Source: Micromonospora sediminimaris
GTDB lineage: Bacteria; Actinomycetota; Actinomycetes; Mycobacteriales; Micromonosporaceae
Assembly (NCBI GenBank): GCA_900112325.1
Contig: FOLJ01000009.1
Span: forward strand, 62,001 to 126,000
DNA: 64,000 nucleotides
Direction: 5' to 3'
Shown: positions 53,574 to 61,199 of the stretch, piece after piece
Numbering within the stretch: the first letter of the stretch is position 1
How the letters are laid out: each line of letters starts with the position of its first letter
Program-made: the position numbers and the translations under genes
Notes under the pieces: generated by a model
Seen by the model: only the letters and a program-made list of their open reading frames with translations
Databases searched by the model: none
Told to the model about the DNA's origin: nothing

Positions 53574-54038
53574 ATGGGACAGCGGTGGCGTGCGGTCGGT
53601 GTGCTCGCGATCGCACTGTTCGCGGTCAACGTGGTCGCCCGGCTGGTCATCCGGTTCGGCTTCGACGGCAACGACAGTGTCGCCGACCGGGTGTCGCTCG
53701 GGATGTTCGTGGTGATCGGCCTGATGCTGGCCGGTGTCGCCTTCGTCTGGGGTGAGCGGCGTCCGTTGGCCCGCTGGGCCGGCGAGGTGGCCGCCGCGAT
53801 CGGAATCGCGGTCGGGTTGACCGTGCTGATCGGGCCGCTGCTGGTCGGTGACAACCCGTTCGCCGGTGGCGGCGGGACGTTCTTCGCGCAGATCGGCCTC
53901 TACCTGGTGGCGACCACCGTCGGGACGATGCTGGGCTACCTGCTGCTGGTCACGCTCGGTCGCGACTACCGTTCGCGCAGCCTGCAACGGTACGCCGAGA
54001 CCACCGCGGCCAAGCCCCGCCGCGTGGTCCGCCGCTGA
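53574..54038 (+). CDS. Integral membrane protein of unknown function
   Basis: A 154-residue protein with four hydrophobic segments (residues ~7-25, 41-61, 70-95 and 107-130) and a basic C-terminal tail. The ATG at 53574 is 6 nt after GGGAGG; a GTG at 53571 is only 3 nt away. No domain was recognised. It lies 112 nt after the previous membrane gene on the same strand and 9 nt from the convergent GNAT gene. Confidence 0.7.
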   Translation: MGQRWRAVGVLAIALFAVNVVARLVIRFGFDGNDSVADRVSLGMFVVIGLMLAGVAFVWGERRPLARWAGEVAAAIGIAVGLTVLIGPLLVGDNPFAGGGGTFFAQIGLYLVATTVGTMLGYLLLVTLGRDYRSRSLQRYAETTAAKPRRVVRR

Positions 54039-54047
54039 CCGACGGGG

Positions 54048-55058
54048 TCAGTGCGGCGCGACGCGGGTCAGATAGGTGTGGTGGGTGGTGAAGCCCAGCT
54101 TGCGGTAGAGCGCGACGGCACCGGTGTTGCTCTGCTCGACCTGGAGGAACGCGTCGGTCGCACCGGCGTCGGCGGCCCAGTCGGCGAGTGCCCGGATCAG
54201 CCGGACGGCCAGTCCCTGCCGGCGTGCGGCGGGCAGCACCTCGATCAGGCACAACCCGAGCCAGCGCCCCTGGCCGGTCACCGTGCCCCGGCCGATCCCG
54301 ACGAGTGCGCCGTCGACGTACGCGTGGGCGAAGCGGATCTGGTCCACGGCGGTGAGGACGTGTCGCGCGGCGTCCGGCAGCCCGCCCTTGCGACCGGCGG
54401 CCACGGCCAGCCAGTCCGCTGACGGTGCTGCGGCCAGCTCGACCACCGGGCCGGCCGAGCCATCCCTGCCGGTCGGGTCGCCGGGGATGCCGGCGGCGCT
54501 CGCGACCGCGTCGGGCGGTGCCGACGCGCTGAGGGTGGCGAGCGGGACAGTCTGCACCAGCACCGGTGGGCGACTACCCCAGCCTCTCCGGTCGAGTTCG
54601 CTGCCGACCGGCGCGGCCAGCGGCAGCGGCGTGTTGACCATGGCCGGCCGTCCGTGGCCGGCGTACCAGCGTTCGACCGCGTCGACAGCGGCCGGCAGCG
54701 GACGGTCCGGATCACCCACCGGAAGCGCCGAGTTGGCCCGGCCGGTCCAGCCGTCGGCGTCCCGCAGCAGCCACTCACCGAGCCGGGCCCGCACGGGGGC
54801 CGGCCACGCCTCGTCGGCGGCGAGTTCCAGCTCGACCATGGCGGCGGCGGTCGGCCGCCGGGCCGCCGGGACCCGCTTGGCCCGGTGCACCTCGGCGATC
54901 GGCACGCGCAGCCGCCCCTGTCGGGTGGTGAGCGTGAGATGCGTCTCGGTCAGCTCGACCAGCTCACCGAGGGCATCGGAGTAGACCGGCCGACCACCGC
55001 GTACGCCGACGCGACGCCGCACCACGATTCGGTGTCCCAAGTCTTGCTCTCGGAGCAC
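54048..55058 (-). CDS. GNAT family N-acetyltransferase with N-terminal SH3-like region
   Basis: A 336-residue protein. The C-terminal GNAT domain has the acetyl-CoA loop in LIEVLPAARRQGLAVRLI and the FLQVEQSNTGAVALYRKLGF end. The N-terminal 60 residues (VVVRRRVG to VPIAEVHRAKRVP) look like a small barrel, as in Rv0428c-type proteins. The substrate is unknown. The GTG start has GGAGG upstream. It is divergent from fdxC and convergent with the membrane protein at 53574. Confidence 0.85.
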   Translation of the reverse strand: MLREQDLGHRIVVRRRVGVRGGRPVYSDALGELVELTETHLTLTTRQGRLRVPIAEVHRAKRVPAARRPTAAAMVELELAADEAWPAPVRARLGEWLLRDADGWTGRANSALPVGDPDRPLPAAVDAVERWYAGHGRPAMVNTPLPLAAPVGSELDRRGWGSRPPVLVQTVPLATLSASAPPDAVASAAGIPGDPTGRDGSAGPVVELAAAPSADWLAVAAGRKGGLPDAARHVLTAVDQIRFAHAYVDGALVGIGRGTVTGQGRWLGLCLIEVLPAARRQGLAVRLIRALADWAADAGATDAFLQVEQSNTGAVALYRKLGFTTHHTYLTRVAPH

Positions 55059-55137
55059 GATCGACCTCCTCCCCGGCGAGATACTAGGCTCTTACCGTCG
55101 CGGGTGATCGCGGCATGTCTTGCGGAGGAGAAGACCG

Positions 55138-55464
55138 GTGACCTACATCATCGCCGAGCCGTGCGTGGATGTGCTCGACAAGGCGTGCATCGAGGAGTGC
55201 CCGGTCGACTGCATTTACGAGGGCAATCGGATGCTCTACATCCACCCCGACGAGTGCGTCGACTGTGGTGCCTGTGAGCCTGTCTGCCCGGTGGAGGCGA
55301 TCTTCTACGAGGACGACGTCCCGGAGCAGTGGAAGGACTACACCGGCGCCAACTACGAGTTCTTCGAGGAGCTCGGCTCGCCCGGCGGGGCCTCGAAGAT
55401 CGGCAAGGTGGAGAAGGACGCCACCTTCGTCGCCGCTCAGCCGCCCCGCGGCGAGGGCCACTGA
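55138..55464 (+). CDS. fdxC: 7Fe ferredoxin FdxC
   Basis: A 108-residue ferredoxin of the [3Fe-4S][4Fe-4S] type: C9, C17, C21 and C25, then C40, C43, C46 and C50 with CxxCxxCxxxCP. It passes electrons to unidentified partners, such as cytochromes P450 or reductases. The GTG at 55138 has GGAGGAG upstream; TAGGCT at 55085 is a plausible -10. dapC overlaps its stop. The pair FdxC-DapC is conserved in mycobacteria (Rv1177-Rv1178). Confidence 0.95.
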   Translation: MTYIIAEPCVDVLDKACIEECPVDCIYEGNRMLYIHPDECVDCGACEPVCPVEAIFYEDDVPEQWKDYTGANYEFFEELGSPGGASKIGKVEKDATFVAAQPPRGEGH

Positions 55465-56564
55465 ACCGGCCCGCCCCGGTCTCGTCGCGACTGCCCGAGT
55501 TCACCTGGGACACCCTGGACGCCGCGGCCACGCTGGCCGCGGCGCATCCGGACGGCCTGATCAACCTCTCCATGGGTACGCCGGTCGATCCGGTGCCCCA
55601 GGTGATCCGGCAGGCCCTGGCGGACGCCGCGGACGCGCCCGGCTACCCGCTGACCGCCGGTGCCCCGGCGCTGCGGGACGCGATCACGGGCTGGGTGTCG
55701 CGGGAATGTGGCGCCGGCCCGGACGGGTTCGGGGTGCTGCCGACGATCGGCTCGAAGGAACTGGTGGCCTGGCTGCCCACCCTGCTCGGGGTGGGGCCCG
55801 GCGACGTCGTGGTGGTCCCGTCGATCGCCTACCCGACCTACGAGGACGGCGCACGGCTGGCCGGCGCCACCACGGTGCGCGCCGACTCGCTGACCGCCGT
55901 CGGTCCGACGTCCCGGGTACGCCTGGTCTGGGTGAACTCGCCGGGCAACCCGACGGGCCGGGTGCTGCCGGCCGCGCACCTGCGCAAGGTGGTGGACTGG
56001 GCCCGTGAGCGCGGTGCGGTGGTGGCCAGCGACGAGTGCTACCTGCCGTTGGGCTGGGACGCCGAGCCGGTGTCGGTGCTGTCGCCCGAGGTGTGTGGCG
56101 GCTCGTACGACTCCGTGCTGGCGGTTCACTCGCTGTCCAAGCGTTCCAACCTGGCCGGCTACCGGGCCGGTTTCGTGGCCGGCGATCCGGCCCTGGTGGC
56201 CGAGCTGCTCAAGATCCGCAAGCACGCGGGCATGATCGTGCCGGCGCCGGTGCAGGCGGCCATGGTGGCGGCCCTGCGCGACGAGCGGCACGCCGACGAG
56301 CAGCGGGAGCGGTACGGTGCGCGGCGCGAGACGCTGCGGGCGGCGTTCATGGACGCCGGTTTCACCGTGGAGCACTCCGAGGCGGGGCTCTACCTGTGGC
56401 TGACCCGCGGCGAGGACTGCTGGGCCACCGTCGACTGGCTGGCCCGGCGGGGCATCCTGGTCGCCGCCGGTGTCTTCTACGGTCCCGGCGGGCGGCAGTA
56501 CGTCCGGGCGGCGCTTACCGAGTCCGACGAGCGGATCGCGGCGGTCGCCGCCCGCCTGGCCTGA
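55461..56564 (+). CDS. dapC: N-succinyldiaminopimelate aminotransferase, apparently starting at CTG
   Basis: A PLP-dependent aminotransferase of the lysine/diaminopimelate pathway (about 367 residues). It has the family start RLPEFTWDTL, NSPGNPTGRVLP, SDECYLPLGW and the PLP lysine in SLSKRSNLAGYRAGF. In the stretch 55332-55572 no in-frame ATG, GTG or TTG occurs. A CTG at 55461 overlaps the fdxC stop as CTGA and gives a length close to that of family members; the only alternative is GTG 55329, adding 44 residues inside fdxC. Translational coupling to fdxC is likely. Confidence 0.88.
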   Translation: MNRPAPVSSRLPEFTWDTLDAAATLAAAHPDGLINLSMGTPVDPVPQVIRQALADAADAPGYPLTAGAPALRDAITGWVSRECGAGPDGFGVLPTIGSKELVAWLPTLLGVGPGDVVVVPSIAYPTYEDGARLAGATTVRADSLTAVGPTSRVRLVWVNSPGNPTGRVLPAAHLRKVVDWARERGAVVASDECYLPLGWDAEPVSVLSPEVCGGSYDSVLAVHSLSKRSNLAGYRAGFVAGDPALVAELLKIRKHAGMIVPAPVQAAMVAALRDERHADEQRERYGARRETLRAAFMDAGFTVEHSEAGLYLWLTRGEDCWATVDWLARRGILVAAGVFYGPGGRQYVRAALTESDERIAAVAARLA

Positions 56565-56604
56565 CCACGTCCGAAGGCGGTGGCGTCCCGGCCCGGGATT
56601 CCGA

Positions 56605-56654
56605 CCGCCGTGGAGGCCGCTCCCGATTCGCCCGGGGAGCGGCCTCCACGGCGG
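56605..56654. terminator. Bidirectional 20-bp terminator between dapC and the M48 protease gene
   Basis: Perfect arms 56605-56624 and 56635-56654 enclose a 10-nt loop. The stem lies 40 nt after the dapC stop and directly before the M48 gene's stop, so it serves both convergent genes. Confidence 0.9.
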
Positions 56655-56655
56655 C

Positions 56656-58500
56656 TCAGTCCTCGTTGATCCGCTCGAACACCCGGAGCAGGTTGTCCCG
56701 GCTGTGCCGCTCCAGCAGCACGCTGCCGTACAACTCCTGTAGCGCCACCGTCCGGCCGCCGTGCAGCCTCACCTCGGCCTTCAGCGGGATCTGCCTGGTC
56801 ACCTGCACCGACACCATCTCCTCGTACGGGAGGAACTGGTGTCGGGCGGCCAACGTCGCCACCGGCGTCGATTCGAGCAGGTTCTTGAGCCGCTTCTCGC
56901 CGTCGCCGGCCTTGCCCGGGCCGCCGACCAGGATCAGACCGCGGTCGAGGATCAGCAGGTCGTGCTGCACGCCGTCGACCTTCACGTTGCCGATGGCGCC
57001 GATGACGCCGGCGTTGTCGGCGGTGGCCCGGCTCTGCACCACGGTCGCGGTGGAGGGGTCGACGCCAAGCTCGGCGAGCCGGGCCAGGGCCTCATCGAGG
57101 GTCTCCGCCGAGACCGCCAGCTTGGCGATCTCGGCGAGGTCCAACGGCTCACCGCCGACGCCGACGAACTGGGCCGGACCGCTCCAGGACAGCTGCCAGC
57201 GGGCCCGCTGGGCGCGGATAGCGGCGTTGACCAGCAACATCTCCATCGGCCCGGCGAACCGGGCCGCCGCCTCCTGGCGGTCGGCATCGCTGAAGAACTG
57301 CTCGGCGAACTCGCCCAGGCGACCCGTCCGGACCAGGTCGAGGACGGTTGCCAGACCCGGTTCGGGGTCGCCGGTGAATCGGCCGGCCGCCCGGTAGATG
57401 CCGTCCGCCTGGCGCTGCCCACCGGCGGCGATCGCCGCGTGGGTGAATTCCGGCCAGGGCAGCACCTGACGGTTGCCGATGTCGATGACGAGGCTCTGCA
57501 ACCGGCGGCCGGCGTCCAGGACGTCGGCGAGCAGCACGTGTGCGGGACGGTCGTCGGTGCCTGCCGTTCCGGCCGGCAGTTGTGCCATCGCCTCGATCCG
57601 GACACCGATCGGGGGGTGGGTGTCCCACCGGGACGGCTCGCGGTCCGGCACGTCCTGCTGGAGCTTGGCGATCTCGTCCCGGCGGGCCTGGAGCAGTTGT
57701 CCGAAGCCGCCGAACAGATCGTCCGGAGCGAGGCCGGCCTGCCAGCCCGACTCCACGTACCGGCCGGTGAAGAAGTTCCAGGCCGCGTCGAGCGCCGGCA
57801 GGCTGCGGAGCGCGGACGTGGCCGCCTCGTGGCCGGCGAGTTGGACGGAGGCCCGGTCGGCCTCCAGCTCCTGCCGCCGTGACGCGGCGTTGTCGACCAT
57901 CAGGTACAGCTTCGCGTACCCCTTGAAGACCAGGCCGATGGGGTTGCGCGGTTTGATCCGCTCGATGGTGCCCTCGATCGCCAGCCGTCCCCGGTAGGCG
58001 ACGCCACCGAGTCGGGTGTGCTTGCCGGAGTAGTGACCCAACTCGTGGGCCAGCACCGAGCGGAGCTGGTCGACCCGCATCGCCTGAAGCAGCGGCAGAC
58101 CCACGTAGAGGGTGCGCCGCCCGCCGATCAGCCCGAGCAGCCGGCTCTGCTCGCCGACCGCCGCGTTCACCTCCGGCACCAGCCGGATCTCGTCCGGCGC
58201 CCGGGTGCCAACCGCGTCGGCCAGTTCCCGGACGGTGGCCCACAGCTGGGGTGCCTCCCGCTCGTCGAGCACCAGGCCCGGCGCCGGCTCGTTCTTCGTC
58301 CGGATCGCCCGCCAGAGCCCGACCGCCACCGCACCCAGCGCGACGATCAGCGGCAGCAGCAGCTTTCCGGTGACCAGTCCGTTCGTGTGGCCGTACAACC
58401 AGACGCCGAGGGCGGCGACGGCCGCCAGCTGGAGCAGCGCGACAACGTAGAACCCGATCAACATGACCACCGAGGCGAGTGCCCGGTACGTCGCGGCCAT
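56656..58500 (-). CDS. Membrane M48 family metalloprotease
   Basis: A 614-residue peptidase. Two N-terminal hydrophobic segments (about 12-37 and 44-62) anchor it; the zinc site is HELGH at 152-156 with a third ligand in the ELEADR helix (near 211-213). A long C-terminal region (about 330-614) is not recognised. M48 proteases take part in membrane-protein quality control (HtpX) or processing. ATG 58500 with GGGGAGG upstream; a much longer open frame past the start is spurious, because it lies opposite tyrA. The last 120 residues could be a sensing domain. Confidence 0.88.
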   Translation of the reverse strand: MAATYRALASVVMLIGFYVVALLQLAAVAALGVWLYGHTNGLVTGKLLLPLIVALGAVAVGLWRAIRTKNEPAPGLVLDEREAPQLWATVRELADAVGTRAPDEIRLVPEVNAAVGEQSRLLGLIGGRRTLYVGLPLLQAMRVDQLRSVLAHELGHYSGKHTRLGGVAYRGRLAIEGTIERIKPRNPIGLVFKGYAKLYLMVDNAASRRQELEADRASVQLAGHEAATSALRSLPALDAAWNFFTGRYVESGWQAGLAPDDLFGGFGQLLQARRDEIAKLQQDVPDREPSRWDTHPPIGVRIEAMAQLPAGTAGTDDRPAHVLLADVLDAGRRLQSLVIDIGNRQVLPWPEFTHAAIAAGGQRQADGIYRAAGRFTGDPEPGLATVLDLVRTGRLGEFAEQFFSDADRQEAAARFAGPMEMLLVNAAIRAQRARWQLSWSGPAQFVGVGGEPLDLAEIAKLAVSAETLDEALARLAELGVDPSTATVVQSRATADNAGVIGAIGNVKVDGVQHDLLILDRGLILVGGPGKAGDGEKRLKNLLESTPVATLAARHQFLPYEEMVSVQVTRQIPLKAEVRLHGGRTVALQELYGSVLLERHSRDNLLRVFERINED

Positions 58501-58845
58501 GGCCGTTCCTCCCCGTTCCGTGCCCGCGCGGCTGCGGGCGGCGGAGCGGACCGTACGACGTGGAGGTTTGTCGGACAACCCCCATCCGGTCCGGTTCGGC
58601 CGGCTCTTCGATCTTGCCGGCCGCATCCCAGGAGGAAGGGCGCGCACGGGGAGTCGGAGCGCCGGGCGACGCGTACCGGTTGGACGGTGCAGCCGGCTGC
58701 CGGGCGTCGTGCCGGCCGGCGATATCCTCGGGCGCGGACGCAGGGCGTGCCGCCGGCCCTTCGGGGCAGTGCGGCGGGATCCGGCAGGCACGCCGCCGCG
58801 GGGCCGGCCGGCTCCGTGACGCAACGGGAACGCCGAGGTACGCGG
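58501..58845. promoter_or_regulatory. 345-bp divergent region between the M48 gene and tyrA
   Basis: No gene is seen. TATCCT near 58721 could be a -10 for tyrA, giving a leader of about 120 nt. That leader can form a stem between GGCGTGCC (58744-58751) and GGCACGCC (58787-58794), extended by CCGG pairs. No T-box or other riboswitch was recognised, so whether the leader regulates tyrA is open. Confidence 0.35.
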
Positions 58846-59856
58846 ATGGTGCTCAGGGCTGACGCACGGCTGCGGGCAGCGGTGGTCGGCACCGGCCTGA
58901 TCGGTGGTTCGGTGCTGCTCCGGCTGCACGCCGCCGGAGTGGACGTGACCGGCTGGGATCCGGACGAGCGGACCCGCCGGCAGGCCCGACTGGCCGGCGT
59001 ACCGACGGCGGACCGGCTGGCCGACGCGGTGGCCGACCGGGACGTGGTGTTCCTCGGCGGGCCGCTGCCTACGCTGCCCGCGACCCTGGTCGAGGTGGCC
59101 GCCGCCACCGCCGAGCACTGCCTGCTCACCGACGTGGGCAGCACCAAGGCCGAGCTGGCGGGGTTCGCCGCGGAACAGGGACTGACCAGCCGGTTCGTGC
59201 CGGGACACCCGATGGCGGGTACCGACCGGGCGGGGCTCGCGGCGGCGCTGCCGGAGTTGTTCACCGGCGCTGCGTGGGTGCTCTGCCCCGCACCCGACGG
59301 GCTGGCCGCGTTCCGCCGCCTCGCCACCCTGGTCACCGACGTCTTCGCCGCCCGGGTGGTGCCGATGGCGGCGGACCGGCACGACGCCGTGGTGGCGCTC
59401 GCCTCGCACGTGCCGCACCTGCTCGCCGGGGCGCTTGCCGGTGCGGCGCACCGATCGCCGTTGCGCGAGGCGGTCCTGGCGCTGGCGGCCGGAAGCTTTC
59501 GGGACGGCACCCGGGTCGCCGGCACCCCGGCGCAACGTACCGGGAACATGCTGCGCGGCAACCGCGACCAGGTGCTGGCCGCGCTGGACCAGGTCACCGC
59601 CTTCCTCGACGAACTGGCCGGCGCGTTGCGTTCCGACGACGCCGACGCCCTCACCGCCCGCTACGCCGAGGCCGGTGCCGCCCGCGCCGAGCTGGCCGGC
59701 CGCCCGTACGACGAGCAGGTCAGGTCGTTTCCGCCGGGTGCGGAACCGGCCGAGGTGGCCTGGCTGCACGGCATCGGAGCGGCCGGTGGCCACCTGAGCG
59801 GGTGTCGGGACGTGGCCGGCACCGTCTCCTATGTCGCCCACCTCCCGCAGACCTGA
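58846..59856 (+). CDS. tyrA: Prephenate dehydrogenase
   Basis: A 336-residue enzyme that makes 4-hydroxyphenylpyruvate (tyrosine pathway) from prephenate with NAD(P). It has the GTGLIGGSVLLRL nucleotide motif, DVGSTKAEL, GHPMAGTDRAG and the SHVPHLLAGAL helix. No ACT domain is present, so feedback control, if any, works otherwise. The ATG is chosen by the family start; a longer open frame upstream runs opposite the M48 gene. SIMPL and a kinase gene follow. Confidence 0.94.
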   Translation: MVLRADARLRAAVVGTGLIGGSVLLRLHAAGVDVTGWDPDERTRRQARLAGVPTADRLADAVADRDVVFLGGPLPTLPATLVEVAAATAEHCLLTDVGSTKAELAGFAAEQGLTSRFVPGHPMAGTDRAGLAAALPELFTGAAWVLCPAPDGLAAFRRLATLVTDVFAARVVPMAADRHDAVVALASHVPHLLAGALAGAAHRSPLREAVLALAAGSFRDGTRVAGTPAQRTGNMLRGNRDQVLAALDQVTAFLDELAGALRSDDADALTARYAEAGAARAELAGRPYDEQVRSFPPGAEPAEVAWLHGIGAAGGHLSGCRDVAGTVSYVAHLPQT

Positions 59857-59892
59857 GCGGCTCATCGGTGGGCGCGGCGACGGGCCCGCCAG

Positions 59893-59904
59893 TAGGGTGA
59901 GGGC
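59893..59904 (+). promoter_or_regulatory. Leaderless promoter of the SIMPL gene
   Basis: TAGGGT (59893-59898) ends 6 nt before the ATG at 59905. No ribosome site is present. Confidence 0.5.
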
Positions 59905-60552
59905 ATGGTGGACGGACCAGTCGTGACCGTACGCGGCGAGGCGTACCGCGAGGTCACGCCGGAACTCGCCCGGTTCACGGTGACCGCGCTGGCCCGGGAC
60001 CGGGAGCGGGAGCCGACGTTGACCCGGCTGGCCGAGCGGGCCGCGGCGATCCGGGTCCTGCTCGACTCGTACGGCCCGACGATCGACCGGCGCGAGACCG
60101 GCGAGCTGCGGGTGCGCCCCGAGACCCGCCGCTCCGGGGAACGGGTCGTGGCCTGGCACGGTTCGGTGGTCACCACGGTGACGGTCAGCGACTTCACCGC
60201 CCTCGGCGAGTTGATGTTGCGCTTGGCCGACCAGGATCAGGTCGAGGTGGCGGGCCCGTGGTGGGCGTTGCGTCCCGACAGCCCGGCCTACCGGCAGGCC
60301 CGGCACACCGCGATCAGTGACGCGTTGCAGCGGGCCCGCGAGTACGCCGAGGCGCTCGGCGCCCAGGTCACCGACCTGGTCGAGTTGTCCGACGAGGGCG
60401 GCACCGCCCAACCGATGATGGCTCGGATGGCGTTCGACGCCGGTGGCGTCGAGGCCGGTGGCACCCCGGAGCTGGAACTCGACCCGCAGCCGCAGGGCGT
60501 GCACGCGGCCGTGCGGGCCCGGTTCACGATCAGCCGGCCGGTCCTGTCCTGA
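59905..60552 (+). CDS. SIMPL (DUF541) domain protein
   Basis: A 215-residue protein consisting of a SIMPL domain: VTVRGEAYREVTPELARF at the start, an alpha-beta repeat with SVVTTVTVSDF, and the helix ARHTAISDALQRAREYAEALG. Such proteins are usually exported or envelope-associated, but here no signal peptide is seen. Its function is unknown. The start is leaderless, and the stop overlaps the downstream kinase start (TGATG), so the pair is co-translated. Confidence 0.85.
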   Translation: MVDGPVVTVRGEAYREVTPELARFTVTALARDREREPTLTRLAERAAAIRVLLDSYGPTIDRRETGELRVRPETRRSGERVVAWHGSVVTTVTVSDFTALGELMLRLADQDQVEVAGPWWALRPDSPAYRQARHTAISDALQRAREYAEALGAQVTDLVELSDEGGTAQPMMARMAFDAGGVEAGGTPELELDPQPQGVHAAVRARFTISRPVLS

Positions 60553-61199
60553 TGACCGTCGCGCAGGTGCTGTCGGTCGAGGCGCTGCTGGAGCGGGCCC
60601 GGGGGCTGGCCGATGCCGGCCCGAGACAGCTGCTCGGCATCACCGGGGCACCTGGCGCCGGCAAGTCCACGCTGGCCGCACAGGTGGTCGAGGCGGTCGG
60701 CCCGGCGGCCCGGCTGGTGCCGATGGACGGCTTCCACCTCGCACAGGACGAGTTGCGTCGGCTCGGCCGGGAGTTGCGGAAGGGCTCGGTCGACACCTTC
60801 GACGCCAACGGCTACGTCTCGCTGCTGCGTCGGCTGCGGCGCAAGGAACCGACGTCGGTCTGGGCGCCGCAGTTCCGTCGGGATCTGGAGGAGCCGATCG
60901 CCGGTGCGATCGAGGTGCCACCGGAGGTCCGGTTGGTGGTCACCGAGGGCAACTACCTGTTGATTCCGAACTGGCCCTGGGACGAGATACGCGCCCTGCT
61001 GCACGAGGCGTGGTTCCTGGACCTCGACGCCGACCTGCGGCGGCAGCGGCTGGTCGCCCGACACATGGCCTACGGCCGGTCGGAGCAGGACGCCCGAGCC
61101 TGGGCGCTGGGCAGCGACGAGGTCAACGCGGCGCTGGTGGCCGACACCGCCGACCGGGCCGACCTGGTGGTACGCCTAGCCGAGCCCCCGACGGGGTGA
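60552..61199 (+). CDS. P-loop kinase (uridine kinase / pantothenate kinase-like)
   Basis: A 215-residue nucleoside/nucleotide kinase family protein. Walker A is GAPGAGKST at 32-40; other visible motifs are VPMDGFHLAQDEL, DTFDANGYVSLLRRLRR and VVTEGNYLL. This group resembles YfdK/YggC-like (FrcK) kinases, whose substrates include fructose or pantothenate-like compounds; the substrate here is unknown. It is translationally coupled to the SIMPL gene and overlaps the convergent hydrolase gene by 24 nt. Confidence 0.85.
   Translation: MTVAQVLSVEALLERARGLADAGPRQLLGITGAPGAGKSTLAAQVVEAVGPAARLVPMDGFHLAQDELRRLGRELRKGSVDTFDANGYVSLLRRLRRKEPTSVWAPQFRRDLEEPIAGAIEVPPEVRLVVTEGNYLLIPNWPWDEIRALLHEAWFLDLDADLRRQRLVARHMAYGRSEQDARAWALGSDEVNAALVADTADRADLVVRLAEPPTG

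Noticed and set aside
58721..58845. Possible T-box or attenuator in the tyrA leader
   Set aside because: No T-box core (TGGNACCGCG) or Tyr-rich leader peptide; only an ordinary stem is seen.
58501..60504. N-terminal extension of the M48 protease frame
   Set aside because: It runs antisense to tyrA and the SIMPL gene and has low-complexity composition; the ATG at 58500 has a strong ribosome site.
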